Shown here: piece by piece, positions 55,301 to 64,000 of the stretch
Layout of the letters: every line of letters starts with the position of its first letter
Position numbering within the stretch: the first letter of the stretch is position 1
Assembly (NCBI RefSeq): GCF_963576675.1
Contig: NC_088916.1
Span: 11,632,501 to 11,696,500, forward strand
From: Euphorbia lathyris
Lineage: Eukaryota; Streptophyta; Magnoliopsida; Malpighiales; Euphorbiaceae
Direction of reading: 5' to 3'
Length of the DNA stretch: 64,000 nucleotides
Made by a program: the position numbers and the translations under genes
Notes under the pieces: model-generated
The model's database searches: none
Told to the model about the DNA's origin: nothing
Seen by the model: the letters and a program-made list of their open reading frames with translations, nothing else

Positions 55301-55698
55301 TTGCGGCTCGTATGGGCTATCTTGCAGATACAGTTAATCCTCCCTTGGCAGAGGCTATGGCGATCCGCGAAGCGTTATCATGGGTCAAGGATTTCAATCT
55401 AGGACACGTCGAATTTCAATCTGATTGTTTGGCGGTGGTTCGGGATATTCAACATCAAAACATTCGATTATCATATTTGTCTGATGTTATTTGTGAGTGT
55501 TGTGATTTATTACGAGATTTGAACACTTGTTCTATCTCTTTTGTGAAACGATCAGCGAATTTAGCAGCCCATAGTCTTGCTAAGACTGTTACTTCTAGTT
55601 CTGTTCGTGGTGAGTGGGCTTGTCCACGATCGTTTATACTTGATGTTCTATCTTCTGATTTAAGATAATAATAAGGTTTGTTTTATTCAAAAAAAGAG
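52377..55698 (+). pseudogene. L1 LINE ORF2 remnant: endonuclease, RT, zf-RVT, RNase H
   Basis: 15-bp TSD AGAGTCACTTTACGT (52362-52376, 55699-55713) and a short A-rich tail. The 5' end is truncated inside the endonuclease (IGDFNDIMSLQEKRGG near 52490). Then come a linker, the RT start (HPDKSPGPDGLTPAFFQHFW near 53375), an internal deletion near 53650 that removes much of the RT palm, and the RT catalytic FADDS near 53745. The KSNGGLGFRDI region (about 54250), a zf-RVT domain (WNLKVAPKIKN...CPVCG near 54830-54950) and RNase H (FQSDCLAVV, KRSANLAAHSLAK, ending about 55668) follow. Stops at 53306, 54183 and 54718 are all TAG. Frame breaks at about 52750 and 55030. Dead copy. Confidence 0.92.
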
Positions 55699-55713
55699 AG
55701 AGTCACTTTACGT

Positions 55714-56293
55714 GTTACAAGTGAATTATTATTATTATTAAATTATTAATGATATTTATTACTCCACATGTTCAATATTACATGTCTTTCTATAGAACTG
55801 TACAGAAATTAAGAATATTATAAAAAAGACTTTGTTGCCTCTTATTTATTGGTTCCACTATTTATTTATTTTATAATAAGTCCATTATTCTAATTAATCA
55901 CCATAAACCCACGTTTTATAACAGAAAGAATGTGACTTAATGCGTATTGATCATGCTAAAATGACATGTATTATGAAAAAAAAAGTCTTTAGAGAGAGAT
56001 GTAATGAGTTTAAATGTGTACTCAAATGCTCACGAACTCAATAAACATGTACACGTTATGATCTATAAGTTACATTCATTATATCAAAAATGGATATATC
56101 TCCAAATAGGAATTAATACTCGATAATCGTTTTTTAAACAAAAGGTCAATATTAAATTATTGATTCAAAGTTTTATTTCGAAGTGGATGAGATTTGAGAG
56201 GGAATATAAGAAAAAATGGGGTATGATATGATGAATCTGGGAATAATGTTATTTCTCTCAAACTGTATAACCTTTTATGGTGACATAGCAGTC
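55714..56293. other. AT-rich non-coding stretch
   Basis: Nothing recognisable; the right side of the original LINE target continues here. Confidence 0.5.
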
Positions 56294-56569
56294 TGTTGAA
56301 AAGATAAATATTTATTAGTCTTAATTATGATATATAGAATTCTTAGAGGTGTGTTATTTCTTAAGAGTTATCTGTATTTACTAAGATTTTTTTTTTGTTT
56401 TTAAGAGTTATCTGTATTTACTAAGATTTCCTGAGAGTGGTGTTATTTCTTAACAGTTTTATTTGTAATCTATATATACCTATGAATAAAAGCAACAGTT
56501 TAAGAGAATTTTTTCCAATAATTATACTCTTCATATGTACCTCTGAAACTTTATTCTTTTGATCCAACA
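56294..56569 (+). repeat. 5' LTR of a fossil copia element
   Basis: 276 bp, TGTTG...CAACA ends. A 27-bp segment (core GAGTTATCTGTATTTACTAAG) is repeated at about 56364 and 56405. TATATATACC at about 56471 could be a TATA region. It is followed directly by a primer-binding site (56571-56585, with TATCAAAGCC). Confidence 0.75.
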
Positions 56570-56619
56570 ATCTAATATCAAAGCCTAAAAATATCCCCAA
56601 CAAATATCCACAATTCTCT

Positions 56620-57408
56620 AAGGATAACTATGACAACTTGTGCATTAGAATGAAGGCGTTGTTGGGATCCCAAGATGTGTGAGACATGATAGAAAATGGA
56701 CATGTTCAAACAGAGAATGAAGAGTAATTAATGGCTCCACAAAAGGAAAATTTGAAGAGGTTAAAAAAGAAAGATTAGCAAGCAATATTTCTTATCCACG
56801 TGTGTTTGGATGAGAATATGTTAGTGAAAGTCTCTACTGTAACCAAAGTAAAGGAAGCAAGAGACATTCTCGAGAATTCCTTTAAGGGAAAAGATAAGTG
56901 ATCAAGGTACGTTTGCAAACCTTGAGAGGTGAGTATGAAAAACTTAAGATGAATGAGTCGGAATCGATAAAGGAGATCTTTACTAGAACTATAGCCACTG
57001 TCAATCAGTTGAAGAGATATGGATAGACGATAAAGGATGTTCTTGTGGTAGAAAAAATCCTTTGTTCCTTAACTCTAAAATTTGACTATGTGGTGACTGC
57101 TATTAAAGAATCAAAGGACCATGAGACTGTCTGTAGATCAACTATTAGGTTCATTACAAGCCCATGAGGAGAGATTAAAGAAAAGATAAGAATCGGCCAC
57201 TCAAGCTTTACAAGCAATGATGAATTTAAATGAAAAGGATGAAAAGAAGCAGTTTATAGGCGGAATGGAAGAGGAAGAGCAAGAGGTAAAGGTCTATGGA
57301 AGTAATGGAAGAGGCAGAGGAGCCAGAAATTTCCACAATAATGAATCAAAAAATTGCCAGCAATGGAATTCGAGAGGACGGGATAGAGGCACTAATTTTC
57401 ATGGTCAT
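56620..57408 (+). pseudogene. Fossil copia Gag, N-terminal part
   Basis: Broken frames encode RMKALLGSQDVWDMI, KVKEARDILENSFKGKDK and FDYVVTAIKESKD, the order of a copia Gag. The last part is an Arg/Gly-rich open piece (57217-57411, GSNGRGRGARNF). Several stops. The gene continues at 61722 beyond the inverted-LTR insertion. Confidence 0.8.
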
Positions 57409-58012
57409 TGATAAGCCCAAAATATACCTAAAATATCATTAACAATTACGTCAGTTTTATATTGAAATCGTGCTAATTATATCTATTTAGAGTACTTTTA
57501 CATCTATATATGTTTCTTTGATGCAAGGTACTCAATTATTTGGTTAAATCCAAATAGGAGCTAAAACAGAGCAAAAATCTAAGTTACGAGCTAAAAGTAC
57601 GTGTAATTCAGAAGACCGATTCGAGGAGACAGGAAGTAGTCGGAGAACGGGAACAAACACCTGTGTCGCGACCGAGATTCCCATATCTCGATCACGACAT
57701 GCTAATTTCAGACACGAAAATACACTTTCGTCCAGCTATATCTCTCAGCCTGAGGTCGCGACTGAGATTTCAGAATCTCGGTAGCAACAGCAGCAATTCC
57801 AGCACTGATTTCACATGTTAAATTTCCAAATAACGCGTATGTTCGTTCGGATAGAAACGACCCTTCAGTAGCGGACACGACCCTTCAAACACAACCCTTC
57901 AGCAACTATCAATAAGTGCTTCCTTTCAGAATTCAAAGTGGTTAGAGTTTTAGATTATGTTGAAGAAATTATGATTCAGAAGAGAGTTAGATATTAGTTT
58001 TCATTTCTGTAA

Positions 58013-59227
58013 GGGTAAATTCCAAAAAAAAAACCCTGTGGTTTCACCGATTTCCAAATAAATCCATGTGGTTTGTTTTTACCAAAAAAAAAGGAGCGTG
58101 GTTACGCCGTTACCCGAAAAACGGAAAATGGATTAACAGTGTTAAAAATGCTGACGTGGCGAAGGGTAAATTTGGAAAAAATATTTTTTTTTATTTTTTT
58201 ATTTTTATTTTTTCTTTTTCTTTCTTCTTCTTCTTCTTCTTCTTCTTCCTCCTCCTCCTCCTCCTCCTCTTCCCCCCTCTCTCTCTCTTCTTCCTCTCTC
58301 TCTTCTCCTTCCTCTCTTTCTTTTTTTTAATCGGAAATCCCCAGATTTCCGAAATCGGAAATCTGGGAATTTCCAGATTCCTGGAAATTTGAAGAACAAT
58401 AATATGCATAATGAAATCGTTTTATGACAATCCTATATGCAAGTTCAAAGCTGACACAGTTGGTAAAATAAAATAAAAAATTATAAAGCCTATTATTGAA
58501 TTGAATGCTTCCAATCCAACTGATAGCTTGCCAGAATGTTGAAGAGTAGGATAGTTAATTTTCCATTTGTTTGGTGTCATACATGAATGTGGTTTATGTA
58601 TTTCTGAAAATGCAGCATTTGATGGATATGAAAGACTCATAATTTGTGATTAAATGGAGCAATTTGAGCTTTCGGGCTAATAACATCATGAAGCTTCAAC
58701 TTTCAAGTATGGCGGATTACATTTTGCAGAAGTCTGAGCGGTGCCATATTGTTTCAAATGCTGCATTTAATCGGAAATCCCCAGATTTCTGATTTCAGAA
58801 ATCTGGAATTTCCAAATTTCTGGAATTCCAGAAAACTGGAAATTCCAGATTTCCGAAATTGGATATCTGGGGATTTCCGATTAAAAAAAATAAAGAGAGG
58901 AAGGAGAAGAGAGAGAGGGGAAGAAGAAGAGGAGGAGGAGGAGGAGGAGGAGGAGGAAGAAGAAGAAGAAGAAGAAGAAGAAGAAGAAGAAGAAGAAGAA
59001 GAAGAAGAAGATAGAAGAAGAAGAAGAAGAAAGAAAAAATAAAAAAATAAAAAAAAATCTTTTTTCCAAATTTACCCTTCGCCACGTCATCAGATTTAAC
59101 GGTGTTAAGCCATTTTCCGTTTTTCGGGGTAACAGCGTAACCACGCTCATTTTTTTTGGTAAAAACAAACCACAGGGGTTTATTTGGAAATCGGTGAAAC
59201 CACATGGGTTTTTTTTGGAATTTACCC
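58013..59227. mobile_element. MULE-like element in the left arm (1215 bp)
   Basis: Exact 9-bp TSD TTTCTGTAA (58004-58012, 59228-59236); the right arm of the palindrome shows the empty site (about 61094). Terminal repeats of about 380 bp start GGGTAAATTCC and include (TTC/TCC)n or (GAG/GAA)n microsatellites and palindromic AATCGGAAATCCCCAGATTT blocks. The unique centre (58390-58765) is not recognised. Confidence 0.87.
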
Positions 59228-60109
59228 TTTCTGTAAAGACAAACTTGTCGTACACAAGTTGTTCTTAGTTTAATTACAAACACAATAGCAATTAGTTTAG
59301 ATTTAAGAATTGTTCGAAGACAAGTTCACATTCTGATAGTGGATCCAGCGATCTCTATTTCGAGGATTCAGTGAGAAGGATTAGCGGCTGAAGCGCCCCA
59401 GGGTCTGACAAACCTACGAAGTTTGAGGAAAGGATTGACAACCCGGAACTCAAATTAGTTAAAATGGTATCCATGTTTCTTCTTCTCTGTTAACTTGTGA
59501 AGATTCACAATTCAATAATAATACATTTTTTCTATTCAATATATACTTTCTGTTGTTATTTTGATGTTGTTCTGACAAAATGATTTTCAAAGTAATGTAC
59601 TGGTGTTTTCATTAAAAACCTTTTACACAAATATATTTGTAAGGAAACTTTGTTGAACACTTAAAAGGATTAGGATTTATGGATGATATGATCGATAGTT
59701 CGGCTTATCAGACATAAAACACCAATTTGATTAAGATAGCGATCTGTTCCGACCGTAGAAAGATCGTCTGCAGTTCGAAGCCCGTTAATTGCGTTAAATG
59801 ATGAATTATTACATGTTTATAATCTTACCAAAGTTATAGTTGTTTTCTTGCTTAATGCGAGTAAGTCTCGTGTATTTCTAATTCTAAAACATAAAAGTTT
59901 TCTGTAGTGTAATTAAATCTCAAGACAGATTTGCATTCTAAAGTCTCAACATATTACTTCTATATAAATCAAACCAATCCAAATAATTAAACGATTTTCT
60001 AAAGTTAAACCTAAAGACGTGAATTAAACTGAATTAAAATAAGTTTTCATTAAAAAGCGTTCCTTGTGGGTTCGATATCTTTTATTACTACAAGCGTATA
60101 CCGTGCACG

Positions 60110-60232
60110 TACTAAAGGCTTGTAAACAATCCTTTTTAAAATCAAAAGTAGAATCTTTCATAAGTAAGTTAGTAAGTGGTTTGGCAAGTACAGAAAAGTT
60201 TTTTATAAACCTTCTGTAAAAACTTGCGTAAT
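60110..60232 (-). pseudogene. Sliver of gypsy reverse transcriptase in the palindrome centre
   Basis: The minus strand encodes SFYRRFIKNFSVLAKPLTNL followed by LMKDSTFDFKKDCLQAF, the RT/RNase H connection found in every gypsy pol (compare [14 protein letters not shown] in the element at 35591-34890). About 39 codons, joined directly to LTR sequence at both ends. Confidence 0.85.
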
Positions 60233-61721
60233 CGCTTGTAGTAATAAAAGATATCGAACCCACAGGGAACGCTTTTTAACGAAAACTTATTTTAATTCAG
60301 TTTAATTCACGTCTTTAGGTTTAACTTTAGAAAATCATTTAATTATTTGGATTGGTTTGGTTTAGATAGAAATAATATGTTGAGACTTTAGAATGCAAAT
60401 CTGTCTTGAGATTTAATTACACTACAGAAAACTTTTATGTTTTAGAATTAGAAATACACGAGACTTACTCGCATTAAGCAAGAAAACAACTATAACTTTG
60501 GTAAGATTATAAACATGTAATAATTCATCATTTAACGCAATTAACGGGCTTCAAACTGCAGACGATTTTTCTACGGTCGGAACAAATCGCCACCTTAATC
60601 AAATTGGTGTTTTATGTCTGATAAGCCGAGTTATCGATCATATCATCCATAAATCCTAATCCTTTTAAGTGTTCAACAAAGTTTCCTTACAAATATATTT
60701 GTGTAAAAGGTTTTTAATGAAAACACCAGTACATTACTTTGAAAATCATTTTGTCAGAACAACATCAAAATAACAACAGAAAGTATATATTGAATAGAAA
60801 AAATGTATTATTATTGAATTGTGAATCTTCATAAGTTAACAGAGAAAAAGAAACATGGATACCATTTTAACTAATTTGAGTTATGGGTTGTCAATCCTTT
60901 CCTCAAACTTCGTAGGTTTGTCAGACCCTGGGGCGCTTCAGCCGCTAATCCTTCTCGCTGAACCCTCGAAATAGAGATCGCTGGATCCACTATCAGAATG
61001 TGAACTTGTCTTCGAACAATTCTTAAATCTAAACTAATTGCTACTGTGTTTGTAATTAAACTAAGAACAACTTGTGTACGGTAAGTGTGTCTTTACAGAA
61101 ATGAAAACTAATATCCAACTCTCTTCTGAATCAGAATTTCTTCAACATAATATCAACTCTCTAAAACTCTAACCACTTTGAATTCTGAAAGGAAGCACTT
61201 ATTTATAGTTGTTGAAGGGTTGTGTTAGAAGGGTCGTGTCTGCTGGTGAAGGGTTGTTTCTATCCGAACGAATAGACGCGTTATTTGGAAATTTAACATG
61301 TGAAATCAGTGCTGGAATTGCTACTATTGCTACCGAGATTCTGAAATCTCAGTCGCGACCTGAGACTGAGAGATATAGCTAAACGAAAGTGTATTTTCGT
61401 GTCTGAAATTAGCGTGTCGCGATCGAGATATGGGAATCTCGGTCGCGACACGGGTGTTTGTTCCCGGTCTCCAACTGCTTCCCATCTCCTCGTATCGGTC
61501 TTCTAAATTACACGTACTTTTAGCTCGTAACTTAGATTTTTCTCTCGTTTTTGCTCCGTTTTAGCTCCTATTTGGATTTAACCAAAAAATTGAGTACATT
61601 GCATCAAAAAAACATATATAGACGTAAAAGTGCTCTAAATAGATATAATTAGCACGATTTTAATATAAAACTGACGCAATTGTTAATGATATTTTAGGTA
61701 TATTTTGGGCTTATCAGTCAT

Positions 61722-61800
61722 AATAAGGCTCTGTGTGATGTTATAACTGTCAAGAATTTGGTCACTCAAAGTTGAGTTGTTTTATTGAGACAAATTAAAG
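61722..61800 (+). pseudogene. Fossil copia Gag, zinc knuckle
   Basis: One frame reads CYNCQEFGHSKLSC (about 61738-61779), a CCHC knuckle. It continues the gag broken at 57408, with a small frame change. No copia sequence follows. Confidence 0.8.
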
Positions 61801-61958
61801 TTGAGTGACCATTTTGAAACAACCATATAAATTCAGTGAACAAATGCACATTTAACCCTATATGTCTTTGTATTTATCCGTTCTGTCACATATGTCCATA
61901 TACCAAATTAACAATCCAATATATCTTCATATTTTTCAAATGACAAAAAAAAAATGAA

Positions 61959-62750
61959 GGCTTAAACATCATTTGCTCCTTAAACTTGTCCAAAAAGCTT
62001 GGCTCCCTGAACTTTCAAAGTGTCCCGATTGCCTCCTCAACTTGCATAAAATGTTTAGTTAGCCCCTGAACTTGCGTAAAATAATCACTTGATCACTCGG
62101 TTGCAAAAAAAAAAGTAAGTTAAATACGAAGATATATTGCACACGTCTTAAAAAAGTAAAATGACCAAGATTGAGGTATGCGGTTTTAATATTAGAAAAG
62201 ACAAGTTTTATAGTTGAGCAAGTAATAACTTCATTTTTAATGTATTTTTGAATTATGTAATAACATTCGAAGATGTGTGGAATACATCTTCCAGATTTAA
62301 CTTACTTTTTTGTAAATCTACGTGGTTGCAACAGAAGAAAGGACTCAGATCCAAATGGTGAAATTTGGATTGCATCTACTTTTCTGCAGATTCCGATTTA
62401 CGAGAAATATATGGTTCATTGTTGTTTTGTATTTTTTATGCCTTTATGACCTTTTTTTTGCTCTATGTAGTCATTTTATTCTCTTTGTAGATCTTGTAAG
62501 GTTTGATTCCTTACTGTTGTTTTCTTGTTGTATTGATTGTGTTTTGATCTAATGAAATTATAAGCATTTTCTATATAAAAAAAAACTTACTTTTTTGTAA
62601 CCGAGTTAACCATTGATTACATTTTACGTAAGTTTAAGAGGCTAACTGAACATTTTATGCAAGTTGATGGGTTAATGAAACACTTTGAATGTTCAGGAGG
62701 TTAATCAAACTTTTTTGAACAAATTCAAGAGGCAAATGATGTATTAAGCC
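61959..62750. mobile_element. MULE-like element with a LINE inside (792 bp)
   Basis: Ends GGCTTAA and TTAAGCC; inverted arms of about 170 bp contain AACTTGCATAAAATGTT and related phrases. Flanks AAAAATGAA / TAAAATGAA (61950-61958, 62751-62759) fit a 9-bp target with one mismatch. Confidence 0.75.
62316..62583 (+). mobile_element. Short LINE-like 3' end insertion
   Basis: 17-bp TSD AACTTACTTTTTTGTAA (62299-62315, 62584-62600) and an A-tail (62577-62583). The text before the tail (GATCTAATGAAATTATAAGC) resembles plant L1 3' ends. The 76-aa ORF inside is probably chance. Confidence 0.7.
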
Positions 62751-62759
62751 TAAAATGAA

Positions 62760-63394
62760 ATAATCTAACAATTATGATATGACACTAACAACCCAACACC
62801 CCAACCTTTACATTATTTCCACCTCACTTATATCAAATAAATAATCAAATATGCTTTCATAATTGTTATCGACGGATAAATATACCCTTATTTGTAATAA
62901 ATAACCAAATATACACTCATAATTATTAACGACAATCAAATATATGTATCCTTCATCAACAATTACGAGAATATAATTAACTATTTATTTGATATATGAG
63001 CATATATAACATAACAGATAAATACTAATATATATGTATTAACCTAATTATAATTTGTCCTAGTAATTAAGGAATAATTGAGTCCAGTTGCAATTAAGAC
63101 ATTCGTTTGATGAGGTCAAATAATACTAATATATTTTCATGTTGGATTATATTAAATACTTTATGTCATGCGGAAATAAAAGGTCATAATTTTTCAAATG
63201 TTATATATTTACATTGTAATTTCTTGAATGATTTTGATAAAAATTTCTTGAATGATTAGTATTTTATAAAGATGACTTTTTCAGAGAAGGTGTAATTAAA
63301 GATAATTCCTTTTTAAATAATAATTAATACATCCTTAACTCTCAAAGTTGTCCAAAAACTACAATCGATATCTGAACTTCACAACGTTACAACT
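62760..63394. other. AT-rich non-coding stretch
   Basis: No gene or element border recognised. Confidence 0.5.
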
Positions 63395-63413
63395 AACTCA
63401 CTCAACTTGCTTA

Positions 63414-63455
63414 AAGGACGGCCCGGCCGCACTATGCGTCCCCGCTGAGCGAGGG
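63414..63455 (-). mobile_element. Possible 42-bp scrap of an Au-type SINE
   Basis: A GC-rich segment (AAGGACGGCCCGG...CGCTGAGCGAGGG) resembles the reverse complement of Au SINE 3' ends. It is flanked by a 19-bp direct repeat AACTCACTCAACTTGCTTA (63395-63413, 63456-63474), the pattern of a severely 5'-truncated retroposition. Family assignment is from memory. Confidence 0.45.
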
Positions 63456-63474
63456 AACTCACTCAACTTGCTTA

Positions 63475-63763
63475 TTTAGAACAAATAACCCTTTAAAGTT
63501 GCTTATTTGTAACAAATAATCTTAAACCCCAAAAAACATTTAACATAGCCTTACCGCAGAAATGAAAGATGTCCAAAATATTTGCTGTTACATCTAACTA
63601 ATATGTTGATACATTAACAAAATGATAAAAAAAAAACTCTCAAAATCACAGACATAACTTATTTGATGAGTTATTTGTTTCAAATAAACAAGTTAAGGGA
63701 GTTAGGCTTTGTTTCATAACCAACCTAATCACTTAAATTAAAATGTTAAGTGCTTATTTAATT
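63475..63763. other. Non-coding, MITE-like phrases
   Basis: AACAAATAA and ACTTGCTTATTT phrases recur inverted near 63670-63700, suggesting a small TIR element; borders not resolved. Confidence 0.35.
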
Positions 63764-63765
63764 TA

Positions 63766-64000
63766 AGTGTGTTTGACTCCGATGAAGTGATATGGAAGAA
63801 ACGTATTTGTGGACAGCTTTCTGTTAAGGAGTTCTATTCTGTTTTGACAAATAATGTTGCTTTCGCCGAATGGACGGATTGGTGCTCAGTCATTTGGAAA
63901 GGATTTGTTCCTCCTTCTCGGGCGCTAATCTGCTGGCGTTTACTCCGTGACAAACTGCCTACGCATGACATTCTTCAATGACGGGGTATTATTCTTTCGT
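63766..64000 (+). pseudogene. L1 LINE zf-RVT fragment, cut by the window edge
   Basis: An open piece begins FDSDEVIWKK and continues SVKEFYSVLTNN, then VIWKGFVPPSRALICWRLLR and DKLPTHD, the typical plant L1 sequence just before the CxxC of zf-RVT. A stop at 63979-63981 interrupts it. The 5' side stops abruptly at about 63766. The rest lies beyond the window. Confidence 0.8.

Larger units (their letters stand above)
57409..61716. mobile_element. Inverted-LTR (palindromic) gypsy derivative
   Basis: TSD GTCAT (57404-57408, 61717-61721). Starts TGATAAGCCC and ends GGGCTTATCA. The left arm (57409-60096, minus a 1224-bp MULE with its duplication) and right arm (60233-61716) are about 1.47 kb each and are reverse complements with few differences. 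Each looks like one LTR: TG at the outer end, and near the inner end GTGGGTTCGATATCTTTTA and ACTACAAGCG, as near the 3' end of Tat/Ogre LTRs. The 136-bp centre holds a pol fragment. No gag or pol otherwise. Confidence 0.85.

Noticed and set aside
58066..59283. Ser-, Glu- or Phe-rich ORFs on both strands
   Set aside because: They are TTC/TCC and GAG/GAA microsatellites in MULE terminal repeats read in different frames.
60024..60263. 79-aa minus-strand ORF as a gene
   Set aside because: Only the middle 39 or so codons are RT-derived. The ends are LTR sequence in a chance frame, so it is kept as a pol fragment only.

Overview
The window is nuclear DNA of a flowering plant, most likely a eudicot. 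The evidence is GT-AG introns, a plant 12-oxophytodienoate reductase (OPR) gene, and plant-type LTR retrotransposons, L1 LINEs and small TIR transposons packed inside one another. It is AT-rich and mostly transposon-derived. I see no bacterial or organellar genes, rRNA, tRNA or CRISPR array. The species cannot be named from the sequence.

The host genes are a tandem OPR triplicate, all on the minus strand. Each duplicated unit carries an L1 RNase H fossil, an OPR gene and a short TRIM-like LTR, in that left-to-right order. Copy 3 (39656-43893) is an apparently intact five-exon gene: the exons sum to 1080 nt, giving 359 aa, with GT-AG at every junction. Copies 1 (4534-7686) and 2 (21247-23072) keep clean 3' exons but have lost their 5' ends, each at a retrotransposon junction.

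Layout. 1-2417: gag and 5' LTR of a minus-strand copia element. 2857-7686: OPR unit 1 with several MITEs. 7687-19260: two almost identical non-autonomous Tat-like gypsy elements in an LTR-internal-LTR-internal-LTR array of 4832-bp period, which has replaced exon 1 and most of exon 2 of OPR copy 1. 19261-23072: OPR unit 2. 23073-33545: copia internal region (gag, pol and an extra 3' ORF), an LTR and a second copia 3' end. 33546-39021: minus-strand chromosomal gypsy element lacking its 3' end and fused in frame to the copia remnant. 39022-44290: OPR unit 3 with three hAT elements in its introns. 44627-48896: nested MULE, Harbinger and LINE insertions and a Pack-MULE carrying a GATL (GT8) gene fragment. 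49030-50552: a gypsy solo LTR with a hAT inside. 51302-55698: LINEs. 56294-61800: a fossil copia gag split just before its zinc knuckle by an unusual inverted-LTR palindrome. 61959-64000: a MULE with a LINE inside, a SINE scrap and the start of another LINE.

Many insertions carry exact target-site duplications (TSDs), so their order can be read. Three junctions look like recombination or deletion products rather than simple insertions: the tri-LTR array, the copia/gypsy chimera and the LTR palindrome. Nothing here is clearly a new biochemical system. The least ordinary items are the palindromic LTR element around a sliver of reverse transcriptase, the coding-poor Tat-like element with one 194-aa ORF, and the copia element with a large extra ORF.
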